Positions 25,076 to 34,894 are shown, numbered from the stretch's first letter. The stretch is 64,000 nucleotides of DNA from Caccoplasma sp905210875 (GCA_963931635.1 OZ007034.1:496001-560000), one strand, 5' to 3'. Made by a program: numbers and translations. The notes: generated from the letters alone by a model not told the origin.

Positions 25076-26575
25076 TTAGATATATTGCATAATACGTTCA
25101 CTTATCACACTCATGCTGTCGCTGATGAGATGGGAAATCCAACCCGGAGCCATACCTATGGCAGCAACACCCACAATAAGGGTAATGGCCGAGAGGCGCT
25201 CGTACCAGGCAGCATCGGTAAGTTCACGGTGATGTTCATTCTGTATTTTACCGTAAAGCAACTTGCCCACCACACGCAGGATATAGACGGCGGTAATCAC
25301 AATCGACGTGCAAGCCAGAATGGTGAAGACACGGCGGAAGGGGTCGTCCCACTGGAACGAACCGACAAAGACGGTCATCTCGGCTACGAAGCCGCTCAAT
25401 CCGGGGAGGCCCAGCGAAGCGAGACCGGCTATCACATAGGAGGCCGAAAGGAACGGCATAATCTTCATCAGGCCGCCCATCTCACGGATGTCACGGGTAT
25501 GGGTGCGACCATATATCATACCGATGAGGGCAAAGAAGAGAGCCGTCATCAAGCCGTGCGAGAGCATTTGCAGCACGGCACCCGTCATGGCCGTCGTGTT
25601 CCACATGAGCAGGGCAAAAAGCACAAGACCACAGTGGCTCACCGAAGAGTAGGCGTTGATGTATTTAAGGTCGGTCTGTACACAAGCGCTGAATGCACCG
25701 TAAACCACACTGATACCGGTGAGAATCAGAAATATCCACGACAACTCGGTAGCGGCCCAGGGCATGAGGTACATAGCTACACGGAAACAGCCGTAACCTC
25801 CCAGTTTCATCAGCACACCGGCATGCAACATCGACACGGCCGTGGGCGCCGAAGCATGACCATCGGGCGACCATGTGTGGAAGGGGAACATGGCTCCCAA
25901 CACGCCGAATCCCACAAAGGTAAGGGGGAAGAGATAATACTGCATTTCGTGCGGTATGGCATTGTTCTTGGCAATTTCGAGAATGTTCATGGTAAGGTTT
26001 CCATCGGCCGAAGAGTTGAAATATATACCCAGGATACCTACCAGCAGGAGAGCCGAGCCACCCATGAGCATAAGGGTCAGCTTCATGGCCGAATAGGTCT
26101 TGTTACCACTACCCCAAACACCAATAAGAAGGTACATGGGAATAAGGGCTATCTCGTAGAACATAAACATCGTGAAGAGGTTTATCGAGATAAAGAAGCC
26201 AAACACACCGATGGAGAGAAGTATCAGCCACAAGAAAAACTCTTTGGGCAGCGGATCGATTTTCCACGAAGCAAAAACGCCGGCAAAAACAACGATGGCC
26301 GAGAGCAGCAGCATGGCTACCGACACGCCGTCGACACCGACGGTATAATGAATATTCAAAGGAGCATACCACACGGAATCGGCCACGAAAAGCATCTCGG
26401 CCGTATTCCCGGCAGCACGTTCGCCCAAGAACAGGAACAACACGATAAAGGCGAAGACAAGCTGCAACGACGACCCTATCACGGCAACAGTCCGTATCTG
26501 TTTCATATTCCTCGAAAGGGCCAGTCCGGCCATCATCAATAAAGGAATAAGTACGAATAATGATAAGAAGTTCAT
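25076..26575 (-). CDS. nuoM: NADH-quinone oxidoreductase subunit M
   Basis: 499 residues. The key membrane glutamate is in MFYEIALIPMYLLIGVWG, and the proton-path segment is AMFPFHTWSPDGHASAPTAVSMLHAGVLMKLGGYG. DLKYINAYSSVSHCGLV is the usual middle-membrane motif. It is homologous to antiporter subunits and pumps protons in the membrane arm. It lies between nuoL (40 bp) and nuoN (14 bp). Confidence 0.95.
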   Translation of the reverse strand: MNFLSLFVLIPLLMMAGLALSRNMKQIRTVAVIGSSLQLVFAFIVLFLFLGERAAGNTAEMLFVADSVWYAPLNIHYTVGVDGVSVAMLLLSAIVVFAGVFASWKIDPLPKEFFLWLILLSIGVFGFFISINLFTMFMFYEIALIPMYLLIGVWGSGNKTYSAMKLTLMLMGGSALLLVGILGIYFNSSADGNLTMNILEIAKNNAIPHEMQYYLFPLTFVGFGVLGAMFPFHTWSPDGHASAPTAVSMLHAGVLMKLGGYGCFRVAMYLMPWAATELSWIFLILTGISVVYGAFSACVQTDLKYINAYSSVSHCGLVLFALLMWNTTAMTGAVLQMLSHGLMTALFFALIGMIYGRTHTRDIREMGGLMKIMPFLSASYVIAGLASLGLPGLSGFVAEMTVFVGSFQWDDPFRRVFTILACTSIVITAVYILRVVGKLLYGKIQNEHHRELTDAAWYERLSAITLIVGVAAIGMAPGWISHLISDSMSVISERIMQYI

Positions 26576-26615
26576 AACTGTATTAAACTCGTTTTTTCTG
26601 TTTCGACATACTGAA

Positions 26616-28520
26616 TTAGATACAATACAACACGATGGCGGCGATAATCATGGCGCCCAGCAGGAAGACGACAGCATAAGATTGCAGACGTCCCGATTGC
26701 AAGCCACGTATGTGGTAAGAAGCCGACTGGGTGAGTGTCGCCATGAGATTCATCGTCCCGTCGACAACATGACGGTCGAACCATGCAATAGGCGTGCAGA
26801 TGTGCCGGAATATGATTTTGTGGGTAACGAACATATAGACCTCATCGATATAGAAACGATGATAGGCCCAACGGTAGAGCGAACTCATAGACTGTGCCAT
26901 GCGTGCGGGCTTGTCGTTGGGTGAGAGGTAAAGCCACGTTGCTACGGCAATGCCGATTACAGCGATGCAGATGCTTGTCGCAGCCACAGCCCAATCGAGA
27001 TGAATTGTATATGAAAAGCCACTGGCCGTTACAAAGTGTCCGAAAGGTATGAATCCGGCAACACAGGTTACCAAAGCGAGGAAGAGCAGAGGTATCGTCA
27101 TCGTCTTGGGAGCCTCGTGAGGCGTATGCTCATGCTGAGCCTCTTTTCCCCAGAAGATGTTGTAGTAGAGACGGAACATATAGAATGCCGTCAGACCGGC
27201 TACCAGCGACATCCACACGCCCCAGAAAGCGCTCTTCTCAAAGGCGGCGGCGAGAATCTCGTCTTTACTGAAAAAGCCCGAGAAGGGAGGGATACCGGCT
27301 ATGGCCAGACAAGCAATGAGGAAAGTGATATGGGTAATGGGCATATATTTGCGCAAGCCACCCATCGCCGACATCTCGTTGGAGTGTACGGCATGAATGA
27401 TGGCACCGGCACCCAGGAAGAGAAGAGCCTTGAACATGGCATGGGTAAAGAGGTGGAACATCGAAGCCATATAACCCAGAGCACCGTGACCGTTCATCTC
27501 GGTCGTTACACCCAGAGCCACCATCATAAAGGCAATCTGCGAAATGGTAGAAAAGGCAAGAACACGCTTGATGTCGGTCTGCACACAAGCCACAACCGCT
27601 GCATAGAGGGCAGTAACAGCACCGATGACAGTGATAAAGGTCAAAACCTCAGGAGTAGTTACATAAATCGGGAAGAGACGGGCTACCAGGAACACACCGG
27701 CCACTACCATCGTTGCGGCATGGATAAGGGCCGATACGGGAGTAGGACCCTCCATGGCGTCGGGCAGCCAGATGTGCAACGGGAACATGGCCGACTTACC
27801 GGCACCTCCCATGAAGACAAGAGCCATGGCCCATGAAGCCACCGAGATACCGAGGAATGTCTTTCCTGCTGTGGTACCTACCAGGGAGACATCGCCGCTG
27901 GTCAGAGTAGCGAAGTCGAAAGTTTTGGTATAGTAAGAGAGCAGCAAAATACCAAGGAGGAATCCCAGGTCGGCAAAGCGGGTAACAATAAATGCTTTCT
28001 TGGAAGCGGCAACTGCCGACTGGCGGGTGTAATAGAAGCCGATGAGCAGGTAAGACGACACACCCACAAGTTCCCAGAAGATATACATCTGGAAAATATT
28101 GGTGGCCACTACCAGGCCAAGCATCGAGAAAGTGAAGAGCGAGAGGAAAGCGTAGTAACGCTGGAAACCGACCTCACCGTGCATATAGCCGAGGCTATAA
28201 AGATGCACCATCGACGATACCGTGGTGATAACCACCAGCATCATGACCGAAATGGGGTCGAGCATGATACCCAGGTCGATGTGCAGCCACTCGGTAAAAC
28301 GCAACCACTCAAAGTGGTACGGAGTCACCGTGGGATAAATGCCATCGACACGCGGCTGCATGAAATATTGAGCAGCGACGATATACGAGAGAATGGTAAT
28401 GATGAAAAGGCCCGATGTGCCTAACAATCCGGCCGTGCGATGCGACATCTTGTGGCCGCAAAGTCCGAGCATGATAAACATCAGCATCGGCAACAACAGT
28501 ATGATGTAAGAGTATTCCAT
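26616..28520 (-). CDS. nuoL: NADH-quinone oxidoreductase subunit L
   Basis: 634 residues. The core is FWELVGVSSYLLIGFYYTR, GGAGKSAMFPLHIWLPDAMEGPTPVSALIHAATMV, and DIKRVLAFSTISQIAFMMV. Near the C-terminus is the long lateral helix region expected of NuoL, which clamps the other antiporter-like subunits. It contains the conserved SPNDKPARMAQSMSSLYRWAYH tail region. All proton-path residues appear intact. Confidence 0.95.
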   Translation of the reverse strand: MEYSYIILLLPMLMFIMLGLCGHKMSHRTAGLLGTSGLFIITILSYIVAAQYFMQPRVDGIYPTVTPYHFEWLRFTEWLHIDLGIMLDPISVMMLVVITTVSSMVHLYSLGYMHGEVGFQRYYAFLSLFTFSMLGLVVATNIFQMYIFWELVGVSSYLLIGFYYTRQSAVAASKKAFIVTRFADLGFLLGILLLSYYTKTFDFATLTSGDVSLVGTTAGKTFLGISVASWAMALVFMGGAGKSAMFPLHIWLPDAMEGPTPVSALIHAATMVVAGVFLVARLFPIYVTTPEVLTFITVIGAVTALYAAVVACVQTDIKRVLAFSTISQIAFMMVALGVTTEMNGHGALGYMASMFHLFTHAMFKALLFLGAGAIIHAVHSNEMSAMGGLRKYMPITHITFLIACLAIAGIPPFSGFFSKDEILAAAFEKSAFWGVWMSLVAGLTAFYMFRLYYNIFWGKEAQHEHTPHEAPKTMTIPLLFLALVTCVAGFIPFGHFVTASGFSYTIHLDWAVAATSICIAVIGIAVATWLYLSPNDKPARMAQSMSSLYRWAYHRFYIDEVYMFVTHKIIFRHICTPIAWFDRHVVDGTMNLMATLTQSASYHIRGLQSGRLQSYAVVFLLGAMIIAAIVLYCI

Positions 28521-28546
28521 AATCGTTGTTCAGTAGCGATAGTTTC

Positions 28547-28858
28547 TCAATATTTCATTTTGTCGACGTTATCGACATTGATGTTACGAATGTTCCGGTA
28601 TATGTTGATAATGATGGCAATGGCAATCGCCGTCTCGGCAGCAGCAATGGCCACGGCGAAGAGCGTGAAGAAGAAACCTTCGAGTTGACCGGGGAAGAGA
28701 TAGCGGTTGAAGACGACAAAGTTGATATCGACCGCGTTGAGCATGAGTTCAAGCGATATGAGAATAGCCAACAGGTTATGACGGGTTACAAAGCCGTAAA
28801 CACCGGCAAAAAACATGATGGTACTCACCACAACATAATAAATCATGGGTATTTCCAT
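28547..28858 (-). CDS. nuoK: NADH-quinone oxidoreductase subunit K
   Basis: 103 residues with three helices. The two conserved membrane glutamates are in LLAILISLELMLNAVDINFV and in the FAVAIAAAETAIAIAI segment. This is the normal size for the family. It lies 8 bp after nuoJ and 26 bp before nuoL. Confidence 0.95.
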   Translation of the reverse strand: MEIPMIYYVVVSTIMFFAGVYGFVTRHNLLAILISLELMLNAVDINFVVFNRYLFPGQLEGFFFTLFAVAIAAAETAIAIAIIINIYRNIRNINVDNVDKMKY

Positions 28859-28866
28859 AGTATTCC

Positions 28867-29379
28867 TTATCTTTTACGGGCAATCATGATGCCACCGATT
28901 ATACAAGCGAGTAACAGCACACTGATGGCTTCAAAAGGCAACAGGTACTGGTATTTTTCCATGCCCATGAGCGCATGGCCCACCATTTTCATGTCAAGCT
29001 CTCCGGCCTGATAAAACTGTGAGGGGAAAAAGTCGTGAGTCAAAAGAGTATATCCGCAGATGCAGGCGCCAAAAATGGCGGCAACCAGGCCCCATGCCCG
29101 TTTGCGCGAAGAGATGCGTTCGCTCTTTTCTCCAAGTTTACTGGTGAGAAGAATGGCAAAAACGAAAAGCACGAGAATACCTCCGGCATAAATCGTTATC
29201 TGTACAGCTCCCAGAAAATGATAGTCGAGTTGAAAATAATACCCGGCCGTTGCAAAAAGCACAAAAAGCAAATACGTTGCCGCGCGCAATATGCGACGAC
29301 TGGTCACGGCCATAATCGAGCAAACGACGATAACCGCCGAGAGCAGGAAGAATATGACTTGATTGGCTACTTGTTCCAT
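28867..29379 (-). CDS. nuoJ: NADH-quinone oxidoreductase subunit J
   Basis: 170 residues with about five helices. AVIVVCSIMAVTSRRILRAATYLLFVLFATAGYYFQLDYHFLGAVQITIYAGGILVLFVFAILLTSKL includes the pi-bulge helix region (QITIYAGGILVLFVFAI) that couples quinone chemistry to proton movement. It lies 10 bp after nuoI. Confidence 0.94.
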   Translation of the reverse strand: MEQVANQVIFFLLSAVIVVCSIMAVTSRRILRAATYLLFVLFATAGYYFQLDYHFLGAVQITIYAGGILVLFVFAILLTSKLGEKSERISSRKRAWGLVAAIFGACICGYTLLTHDFFPSQFYQAGELDMKMVGHALMGMEKYQYLLPFEAISVLLLACIIGGIMIARKR

Positions 29380-29389
29380 ATCGAGAATG

Positions 29390-29851
29390 TTATTTTAAAT
29401 TTTCAGGTTTACGGTTAAGATGCTTTACCAATTTGGTACGGTCAAAGACGGCCTGTTCAAATTCGTTGGTAAACTCCAAGGCATCGTGAGGGCAGGTGTT
29501 CACACACAACTGGCAGAAGACGCAACTGCCCAGGTCATAGATGTAATCATCGAGCACACGTTTAGTCTTACCGTCTTCGGTCTCGACTTTCTTGGAGATA
29601 ACCTGTATCGTATGATTGGGGCAGTTCATCTGACAGATACCGCACGCGATACATTTGTGGTGGCCTTCGGCATCGAATTTTAGCGTAAGAGTGGCTCTGA
29701 ATCGGTCGCCTATCTTCAACGTTTCACGATTCTCGGGATACTTCTCGGTAACCTTGGGGGTAACAAACTCGGTACCTGTTACCTTCATTCCCACGAGAAG
29801 ACTCCACAGACCTTTCCAGAAATTGACAAAGTAATTTTTTAAACTTTCCAT
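29390..29851 (-). CDS. nuoI: NADH-quinone oxidoreductase subunit I (2x[4Fe-4S])
   Basis: 153 residues with two complete ferredoxin-type clusters, CIACGICQMNCP and CVFCQLCVNTCP, which carry electrons toward NuoB. The N-terminal amphipathic helix (LKNYFVNFWKGLWSLLVGMKVT) anchors it to the membrane arm. It is separated from the upstream nuoH by the whole ATP synthase operon. The 90 bp between it and atpG contain a terminator-like hairpin. Confidence 0.95.
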   Translation of the reverse strand: MESLKNYFVNFWKGLWSLLVGMKVTGTEFVTPKVTEKYPENRETLKIGDRFRATLTLKFDAEGHHKCIACGICQMNCPNHTIQVISKKVETEDGKTKRVLDDYIYDLGSCVFCQLCVNTCPHDALEFTNEFEQAVFDRTKLVKHLNRKPENLK

Positions 29852-29894
29852 AAATGGTAATGTAGCTCTTTCTTTTTTCGTTTTATTACATATA

Positions 29895-29922
29895 AAAGTA
29901 CCAGGCCGGGACCCGGTACTTT
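29895..29922 (-). terminator. Hairpin between atpG and nuoI, possible partial terminator
   Basis: Arms 29895-29902 and 29915-29922 (AAAGTACC and GGTACTTT) with a GC-rich loop. On the minus strand TATATGTAATAAAA follows. It sits at the atp-to-nuoI junction and could lower expression of nuoI-N relative to the atp genes. Confidence 0.5.
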
Positions 29923-29941
29923 GGAGGATTTGCTATAAGGT

Positions 29942-30820
29942 TCATCTCACCGAACCGCCCATAATATCGAGCAGCTCATTGGTGATTCCTTGCTGACGCA
30001 ACTTGTTGTATTCGATACGCAACTCGTCGAGCAACTTGCCGGCGTTGTCACTGGCTGTCTGCATGGCAAGGATGCGGGCTCCCTGTTCCGATGTACGGCT
30101 TTGCAGACAGGCCTCGATTAACGAAGCATTGACAAAAAGCGGCATCACGGTTTCAAAAATCGTGGCACAGTCGGGCTCATATATATAAGGGGTAACCCGA
30201 GAAGGGCGTTTTCGACCCGATTGCATATCTTCGATGCTCACAGGGAGCAACTGCCGGGTGCGAACAGTCTGAGTAGCAACACTCTTGTAATGGGTGTATA
30301 TACACTCTACCCTATCATACTCGCCGGCCAGGAACGAAGCCGTCAACTCACCGACGAGACGTTTCAACTCGTCGGGAGTACTTTTGGCCTGAAAATAATC
30401 TCGTCGACAAACGGTTATTCCGACAGTATGTTCCACCGCAGAAATGACCTTCTTTCCCGCAGGATAGACATCGATGGCAAGTTGCCCGGGAAAAGCGGCA
30501 TGCAACTCGGACAGACGAGACAGCAGCGCCTTGTACAGATTGGAGTTATAGGCGCCACACAGACCCTCGTCCGAAGCCAACAGTATCAACGCCACACGGT
30601 GCACAGGACGCTGCTGTGCCAATGGCGACTCATACTCACGGTCGGCTTCCAACAGATTGTTGATAGTAAGCTGCAACTGTTCCCGGTACGGTGCCATGCC
30701 GCGCAGAGCCTGTTCGGCCTTGCGCAACTTTGCCGAAGAAATCATCTTCATGGCCCCGGTTATTTTTTGGGAAGACTCTACCGAGCCGATTCTTCCCTTC
30801 AACTCGCGCATTGTCGACAT
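29942..30820 (-). CDS. atpG: ATP synthase gamma subunit
   Basis: 292 residues. The N-terminal helix MSTMRELKGRIGSVESSQKITGAMKMISSAKLRKAE and the C-terminal helix ALQSRTSEQGARILAMQTASDNAGKLLDELRIEYNKLRQQGITNELLDIMGG are the two halves of the rotating coiled-coil shaft. ALILLASDEGLCGAYNSN is the usual Rossmann-like centre. It is the last gene of the atp group. Confidence 0.95.
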   Translation of the reverse strand: MSTMRELKGRIGSVESSQKITGAMKMISSAKLRKAEQALRGMAPYREQLQLTINNLLEADREYESPLAQQRPVHRVALILLASDEGLCGAYNSNLYKALLSRLSELHAAFPGQLAIDVYPAGKKVISAVEHTVGITVCRRDYFQAKSTPDELKRLVGELTASFLAGEYDRVECIYTHYKSVATQTVRTRQLLPVSIEDMQSGRKRPSRVTPYIYEPDCATIFETVMPLFVNASLIEACLQSRTSEQGARILAMQTASDNAGKLLDELRIEYNKLRQQGITNELLDIMGGSVR

Positions 30821-30826
30821 AGCAGA

Positions 30827-32407
30827 TTATTTCTTAAATCGTTTTACAACTTCTTGTGCCGTCTCTTTCAGAACGGTTTCTACTTCGGGAGTAAGTTTGC
30901 CCTCACGCAAAGAGGCCAAAGCATCTTTTTCATGACGGCTTCGCAATATTTCCAAGAAATATTTTTCAAACTCAGCCACATTCTCTACCGGTACATCGCT
31001 CAACAAGCCTCGGGTACCACAGTACACCACCGCGATTTCTTCTTCGACGGGCATAGGGGTATATTGAGGTTGAACCAGCAGCATACTGTTCTTACGACCT
31101 TTGTCGATGACCATGGCGGTTACGGGATCAAGGTCGCCACCAAACTTGGTGAAGGCTTCGAGCTCACGATACTGGGCCTGGTCTATCTTCAATGTACCGG
31201 CCACTTTCTTCATGGCCTTGACTTGGGCATTACCGCCGACACGCGACACCGAAATACCCACATTGATGGCAGGACGCATACCCTGGTTGAAAAGGGCTGT
31301 TTCGAGGAATATCTGTCCGTCGGTAATGGAGATGACGTTGGTAGGAATATATGCCGAAACGTCTCCTGCCTGGGTCTCGATAATGGGCAATGCCGTGAGC
31401 GAACCACCACCTTTTACAATGGGACGCAAAACCTCGGGCAGATCGTTCATCGTAGCAGCTACTGCATCGTTGTCGATAATCTTGGCTGCACGCTCCAACA
31501 GACGGGAATGGAGATAGAAAATATCACCGGGATAAGCTTCACGACCGGAGGGACGACGCAAAATCAACGAGATTTCGCGGTAGGCTACGGCCTGCTTGGA
31601 AAGGTCGTCATACACCACCAGAGCGTGACGGCCACTGTCGCGGAAATACTCTCCGATAGCGGCTCCGGCAAAGGGAGCATAGTAACGCATGGATGCCGAA
31701 TCGGAAGCGTTGGCTGCCAACACGATGGTATAGTCCATGGCACCATGTTCGCGCAAGGTATTTACCAGCGTGGCAACCGACGAAGCCTTTTGACCGATGG
31801 CTACATAAATACAGTACACCGGGTCTCCGGCCAGGAAATTCTTACGTTGGTTGATGATGGTATCGATGGCAATGGAGGTCTTACCTATCTGACGGTCGCC
31901 GATAATCAACTCACGTTGTCCGCGACCTATGGGCACCATGGCATCAACAGCCTTGATACCTGTCTGCAACGGTTGGTTTACCGGTTGACGAAAGATTACT
32001 CCGGGAGCCTTCCGGTCGAGAGGCAACGTTATCGTGTCGCCGGCAATAGGACCGGCTCCGTCGATAGGATCGCCCAATGTATTGATGACACGGCCTATAA
32101 GTCCGTCGCCTACGGGAATAGATGCGATTTTCCCGGTACGGCGCACAGTCATGTTCTCCTTGACAGTATTGCTGTCGGCACCCATCAAGATGACTCCGAC
32201 ATTGCTCTCTTCAAGGTTCATGGCCACACCGCGCACACCGTTTTCAAACTCGACCAGCTCACTTGAACTGACATTGTCGAGCCCGAAGACGTGAGCCACA
32301 CCGTCACCCACTTCGAGCACGGTGCCGACTTCCTCAAAGGAGACCTTCGACTCGACCTCATCGAGTTGCTGTTTCAGTATATCAGAAATCTCATTTGGTT
32401 TAATCAT
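30827..32407 (-). CDS. atpA: ATP synthase alpha subunit
   Basis: 526 residues. It has Walker A GDRQIGKTSIAID, the DDLSKQAVAYREISLILRRPSGREAYPGD region and the ALFNQGMRPAINVGISVSRVGG signature with the arginine finger. The nucleotide site is non-catalytic. It overlaps atpH by 4 bp and precedes atpG by 6 bp. Confidence 0.97.
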   Translation of the reverse strand: MIKPNEISDILKQQLDEVESKVSFEEVGTVLEVGDGVAHVFGLDNVSSSELVEFENGVRGVAMNLEESNVGVILMGADSNTVKENMTVRRTGKIASIPVGDGLIGRVINTLGDPIDGAGPIAGDTITLPLDRKAPGVIFRQPVNQPLQTGIKAVDAMVPIGRGQRELIIGDRQIGKTSIAIDTIINQRKNFLAGDPVYCIYVAIGQKASSVATLVNTLREHGAMDYTIVLAANASDSASMRYYAPFAGAAIGEYFRDSGRHALVVYDDLSKQAVAYREISLILRRPSGREAYPGDIFYLHSRLLERAAKIIDNDAVAATMNDLPEVLRPIVKGGGSLTALPIIETQAGDVSAYIPTNVISITDGQIFLETALFNQGMRPAINVGISVSRVGGNAQVKAMKKVAGTLKIDQAQYRELEAFTKFGGDLDPVTAMVIDKGRKNSMLLVQPQYTPMPVEEEIAVVYCGTRGLLSDVPVENVAEFEKYFLEILRSRHEKDALASLREGKLTPEVETVLKETAQEVVKRFKK

Positions 32408-32964
32408 AATCGTGTTTTGCTGTTTATTAATTTTAAACGCAATTGTTTCAGTTCCTTTTCGATAGAGGCATCGAGACGTTCACCGCCCACGGTCAACACA
32501 AAACCACCGATAATCTCGGGATCGATTTTATGCTCAAATTCCAAATGAGCGGCCGGACAATGCCGAGCCACAATGCTTTCTATGCGAGAAAGGGTATTCT
32601 TGTCGAGAGGGGCTGCCGTTACGATTTGGGCGCAGACAATATGATTGACGTCGCGATACAACTTCTGATACATGAGCATGATGGAACGCAGATGGTCTTC
32701 ACGACGCTCATGCAGAAGCAGACGTGCAAAACGAAGGTATTCTTCCGAAGAAGCGGCATCGACACCGGCAGCAGAGAGCATTAACGCCTCTTTCTGACTT
32801 GCTCTGAGCACCGGATTGAGTAGAGCCTCCTGCAAGTCGGGACGGGCGATGAAACTCGCTTCTACTTGCCGAGCGGCTTCATACACGGGAAGGGTTACGT
32901 CCTTCTCTTGCGCATATTTGAGCAAAGCCTTGGCATATCGGCGGGCTATAAGTCCTTCGTTCAT
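32404..32964 (-). CDS. atpH: ATP synthase delta subunit
   Basis: 186 residues. The N-terminal helical domain (RRYAKALLKYAQEKDV) and the C-terminal DKNTLSRIESIVARHCPAAHLEFEHKIDPEIIGGFVLTVGGERLDASI match the peripheral-stalk delta/OSCP family. It ends inside the start of atpA (ATGA overlap) and lies 6 bp after atpF. Confidence 0.93.
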   Translation of the reverse strand: MNEGLIARRYAKALLKYAQEKDVTLPVYEAARQVEASFIARPDLQEALLNPVLRASQKEALMLSAAGVDAASSEEYLRFARLLLHERREDHLRSIMLMYQKLYRDVNHIVCAQIVTAAPLDKNTLSRIESIVARHCPAAHLEFEHKIDPEIIGGFVLTVGGERLDASIEKELKQLRLKLINSKTRL

Positions 32965-32970
32965 ATTGGA

Positions 32971-33468
32971 TTAGTTTTTATTCTCGATATCACTTAATAG
33001 TTTGTCGACCAACTCGGATTGTTGCTTATCGCCGGCCAACTCTTTCCGCATGAGCTTCTCAGCTATCTGCAATGCAAAATCGCTGACCTGCTGACGGAAT
33101 TGACGTTCCGACTCTTTCCGAGCCAACTCTATCGACACATTGGCTGCGTCGATAATCTTCTTGGCTTCTACCGTAGCTGCCTTGCGGGCTTCTTCGATGA
33201 TTTGAGTTTTCATCTGAGCCGCCTCACGCAAGATTTCAAGCTGCTTCTGCTGCGCCTCATTGATGAGTACGCGGGCATTGTCGGTAGCGTGTTCGAGCTG
33301 GCTTTTGGCCTCCTGTGCATAAGTCACGCCCTTATCGATGAGGTCGGCGCGAGCGTCGACACTGTTCATAATGGCGGGCCATGCATACTTGGCCAATATC
33401 ACAAAGAGAATGACAAACACAAGGAACATCCAGAATACCAATCCGAAATCGGGGGTAAACAGTTCCAT
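32971..33468 (-). CDS. atpF: ATP synthase b subunit
   Basis: 165 residues. A short N-terminal segment and one membrane helix (FGLVFWMFLVFVILFVILAKYAWPAI) are followed by a long charged helix for dimerisation along the peripheral stalk. It lies between atpE and atpH as usual. Confidence 0.94.
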   Translation of the reverse strand: MELFTPDFGLVFWMFLVFVILFVILAKYAWPAIMNSVDARADLIDKGVTYAQEAKSQLEHATDNARVLINEAQQKQLEILREAAQMKTQIIEEARKAATVEAKKIIDAANVSIELARKESERQFRQQVSDFALQIAEKLMRKELAGDKQQSELVDKLLSDIENKN

Positions 33469-33490
33469 GGTGTATCCTTTCTACTAGTGA

Positions 33491-33757
33491 TTATAAGAAT
33501 ATGGCGAGCAAGCAAACAATGATGGCGAAGAGGGCGACACCTTCTACAAGGGCGGCAATCACAATCATGTTGGCACGGATGTCATTCGACGACTCGGGCT
33601 GACGAGCGATAGACTCCATGGCCGAAGCACCGATTTTTCCAATACCAAGACCGGCTCCGATAGCGGCAAGACCGGCTCCAAGGCAGGCACCTACTTTTGC
33701 AAATGCTGCGGCAGAGGCAGCGGCTTGTAACAAAATCATTGCTAACATAACATTCAA
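33491..33757 (-). CDS. atpE: ATP synthase c subunit (proton type)
   Basis: 88 residues forming a two-helix hairpin with the polar loop ARQPES. The ion-binding glutamate is in the second helix (AALVEGVALFA). Compared with known Na+-binding c subunits, the helix-1 glutamine and the Ser/Thr after the glutamate are missing (Ile and Gly-Val here), so proton coupling is expected. The N-terminal Ala-rich stretch gives a normal length for the phylum. Confidence 0.94.
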   Translation of the reverse strand: MNVMLAMILLQAAASAAAFAKVGACLGAGLAAIGAGLGIGKIGASAMESIARQPESSNDIRANMIVIAALVEGVALFAIIVCLLAIFL

Positions 33758-33767
33758 TTTTAAAGGG

Positions 33768-34865
33768 TTATACTATTTCGTTTTTTTCTTGTATCTGGTT
33801 TTGTTCGTGCGATGCCTCACCTCTGACACGTGCCAGGCTGATGAAGATCGTCGAAAGAATGGTGAAGACATAGGCCTGAATGAAACTGATAAGCACATCG
33901 AGCAACATCATAAACAGTGAGAAAAATACCGATATGACAGTAGTACCCGTGAGCACGGCAGCTCCCATCGAGCCGAAAATGAAGATGAGGGATATAAGCA
34001 CCAAGACAATAAGGTGGCCACCCAACATATTGGCAAAGAGACGTATCATGAGAGCCACCGGCTTGGTAAGGGCTCCGAATACCTCTATAACGGGCATCAA
34101 CGGCACCGGACACTTCATCCACATGGGAACCTCGGGCCAGAAAATATCTTTCCAATAGTGCTTGGTTCCGGTCAGGTTCACCACAAGGAATGTAAAGAGG
34201 GCCAAAACCATCGTTATGGATATGTTTCCTGAAAGATTGGCTCCGGCAGGGAAAATCACCATCAGTCCGAGTATGTTGATAAAGAATATGAAGAAGAAGA
34301 CCGTAAGCAGATAAGGCGAATAACGACGGGCATCGACTCCCAAAACCGGCTTGATAAGATCGTTGTACAACATATCAAAAACCAGTTCCATAAAGCCAAA
34401 CCATTTGCGAGGTGCTCCATTGGGGTGCTTGCGATACCAGCGAGCCATGGGTATAAAGCATACGCACAGCAGTATCGCGGTGATAAACAGGGCCGCCACA
34501 TTTTTGGTTATCGACAAGTCGAGCGGACGATACTCGTTACCGGCTTCGTCGCGGGCAACAACCTTCCCTTTGAAATCGCCATCGGGTGCTATATAGAAAC
34601 CTTTATAGGTCTCTCCATGCATAATCCGGTGCGAACCGAACACGCTCCAATCGCCGTCCTTATCGCGCACGATAATGGGCAACGATATGCGATGACTGTG
34701 AGAGAAAGGTACTTCCCAGCCGTAGTTATCGAGCACATGTTCAAAAATGATCTCCTTGGCATTGAAGGAGGCTTCTTCGCTCTCCTCGGCAGCCTGCACG
34801 GCAGTCGTGCAAACCAAGAACAGAGCAAAAAGCAAAGCAATACGGTGGAACATATATTTCTTCAT
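33768..34865 (-). CDS. atpB: ATP synthase a subunit with N-terminal periplasmic extension
   Basis: 365 residues, longer than the ~270 of E. coli. A signal-like N-terminus (FHRIALLFALFLVCTTAVQA) and ~100 polar residues precede the membrane domain, a form often seen in Bacteroidetes. The domain has PAGANLSGNISITMVLALFTFLVVN, the key arginine in KPVALMIRLFANMLGGHLIVLVLI, and a C-terminal FIQAYVFTILSTIFISLA. It forms the proton half-channels against the c ring. No atpI-like gene is found before it. Confidence 0.93.
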   Translation of the reverse strand: MKKYMFHRIALLFALFLVCTTAVQAAEESEEASFNAKEIIFEHVLDNYGWEVPFSHSHRISLPIIVRDKDGDWSVFGSHRIMHGETYKGFYIAPDGDFKGKVVARDEAGNEYRPLDLSITKNVAALFITAILLCVCFIPMARWYRKHPNGAPRKWFGFMELVFDMLYNDLIKPVLGVDARRYSPYLLTVFFFIFFINILGLMVIFPAGANLSGNISITMVLALFTFLVVNLTGTKHYWKDIFWPEVPMWMKCPVPLMPVIEVFGALTKPVALMIRLFANMLGGHLIVLVLISLIFIFGSMGAAVLTGTTVISVFFSLFMMLLDVLISFIQAYVFTILSTIFISLARVRGEASHEQNQIQEKNEIV

Positions 34866-34894
34866 CTCATTTTGTTTTTAGATAAGCTTCGAGC

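Noticed and set aside
25085..26542. A 485-codon plus-strand frame
   Set aside because: Antisense to nuoM, rich in His/Gly/Arg with no family signature; the opposite frame is unambiguous.
30221..32266. A 681-codon plus-strand frame
   Set aside because: Antisense to atpG and atpA; a shadow of conserved coding sequence.
33491..33757. Sodium-coupled ATP synthase
   Set aside because: The c subunit lacks the helix-1 Gln and the Ser/Thr next to the ion-binding Glu that sodium-binding rings have.
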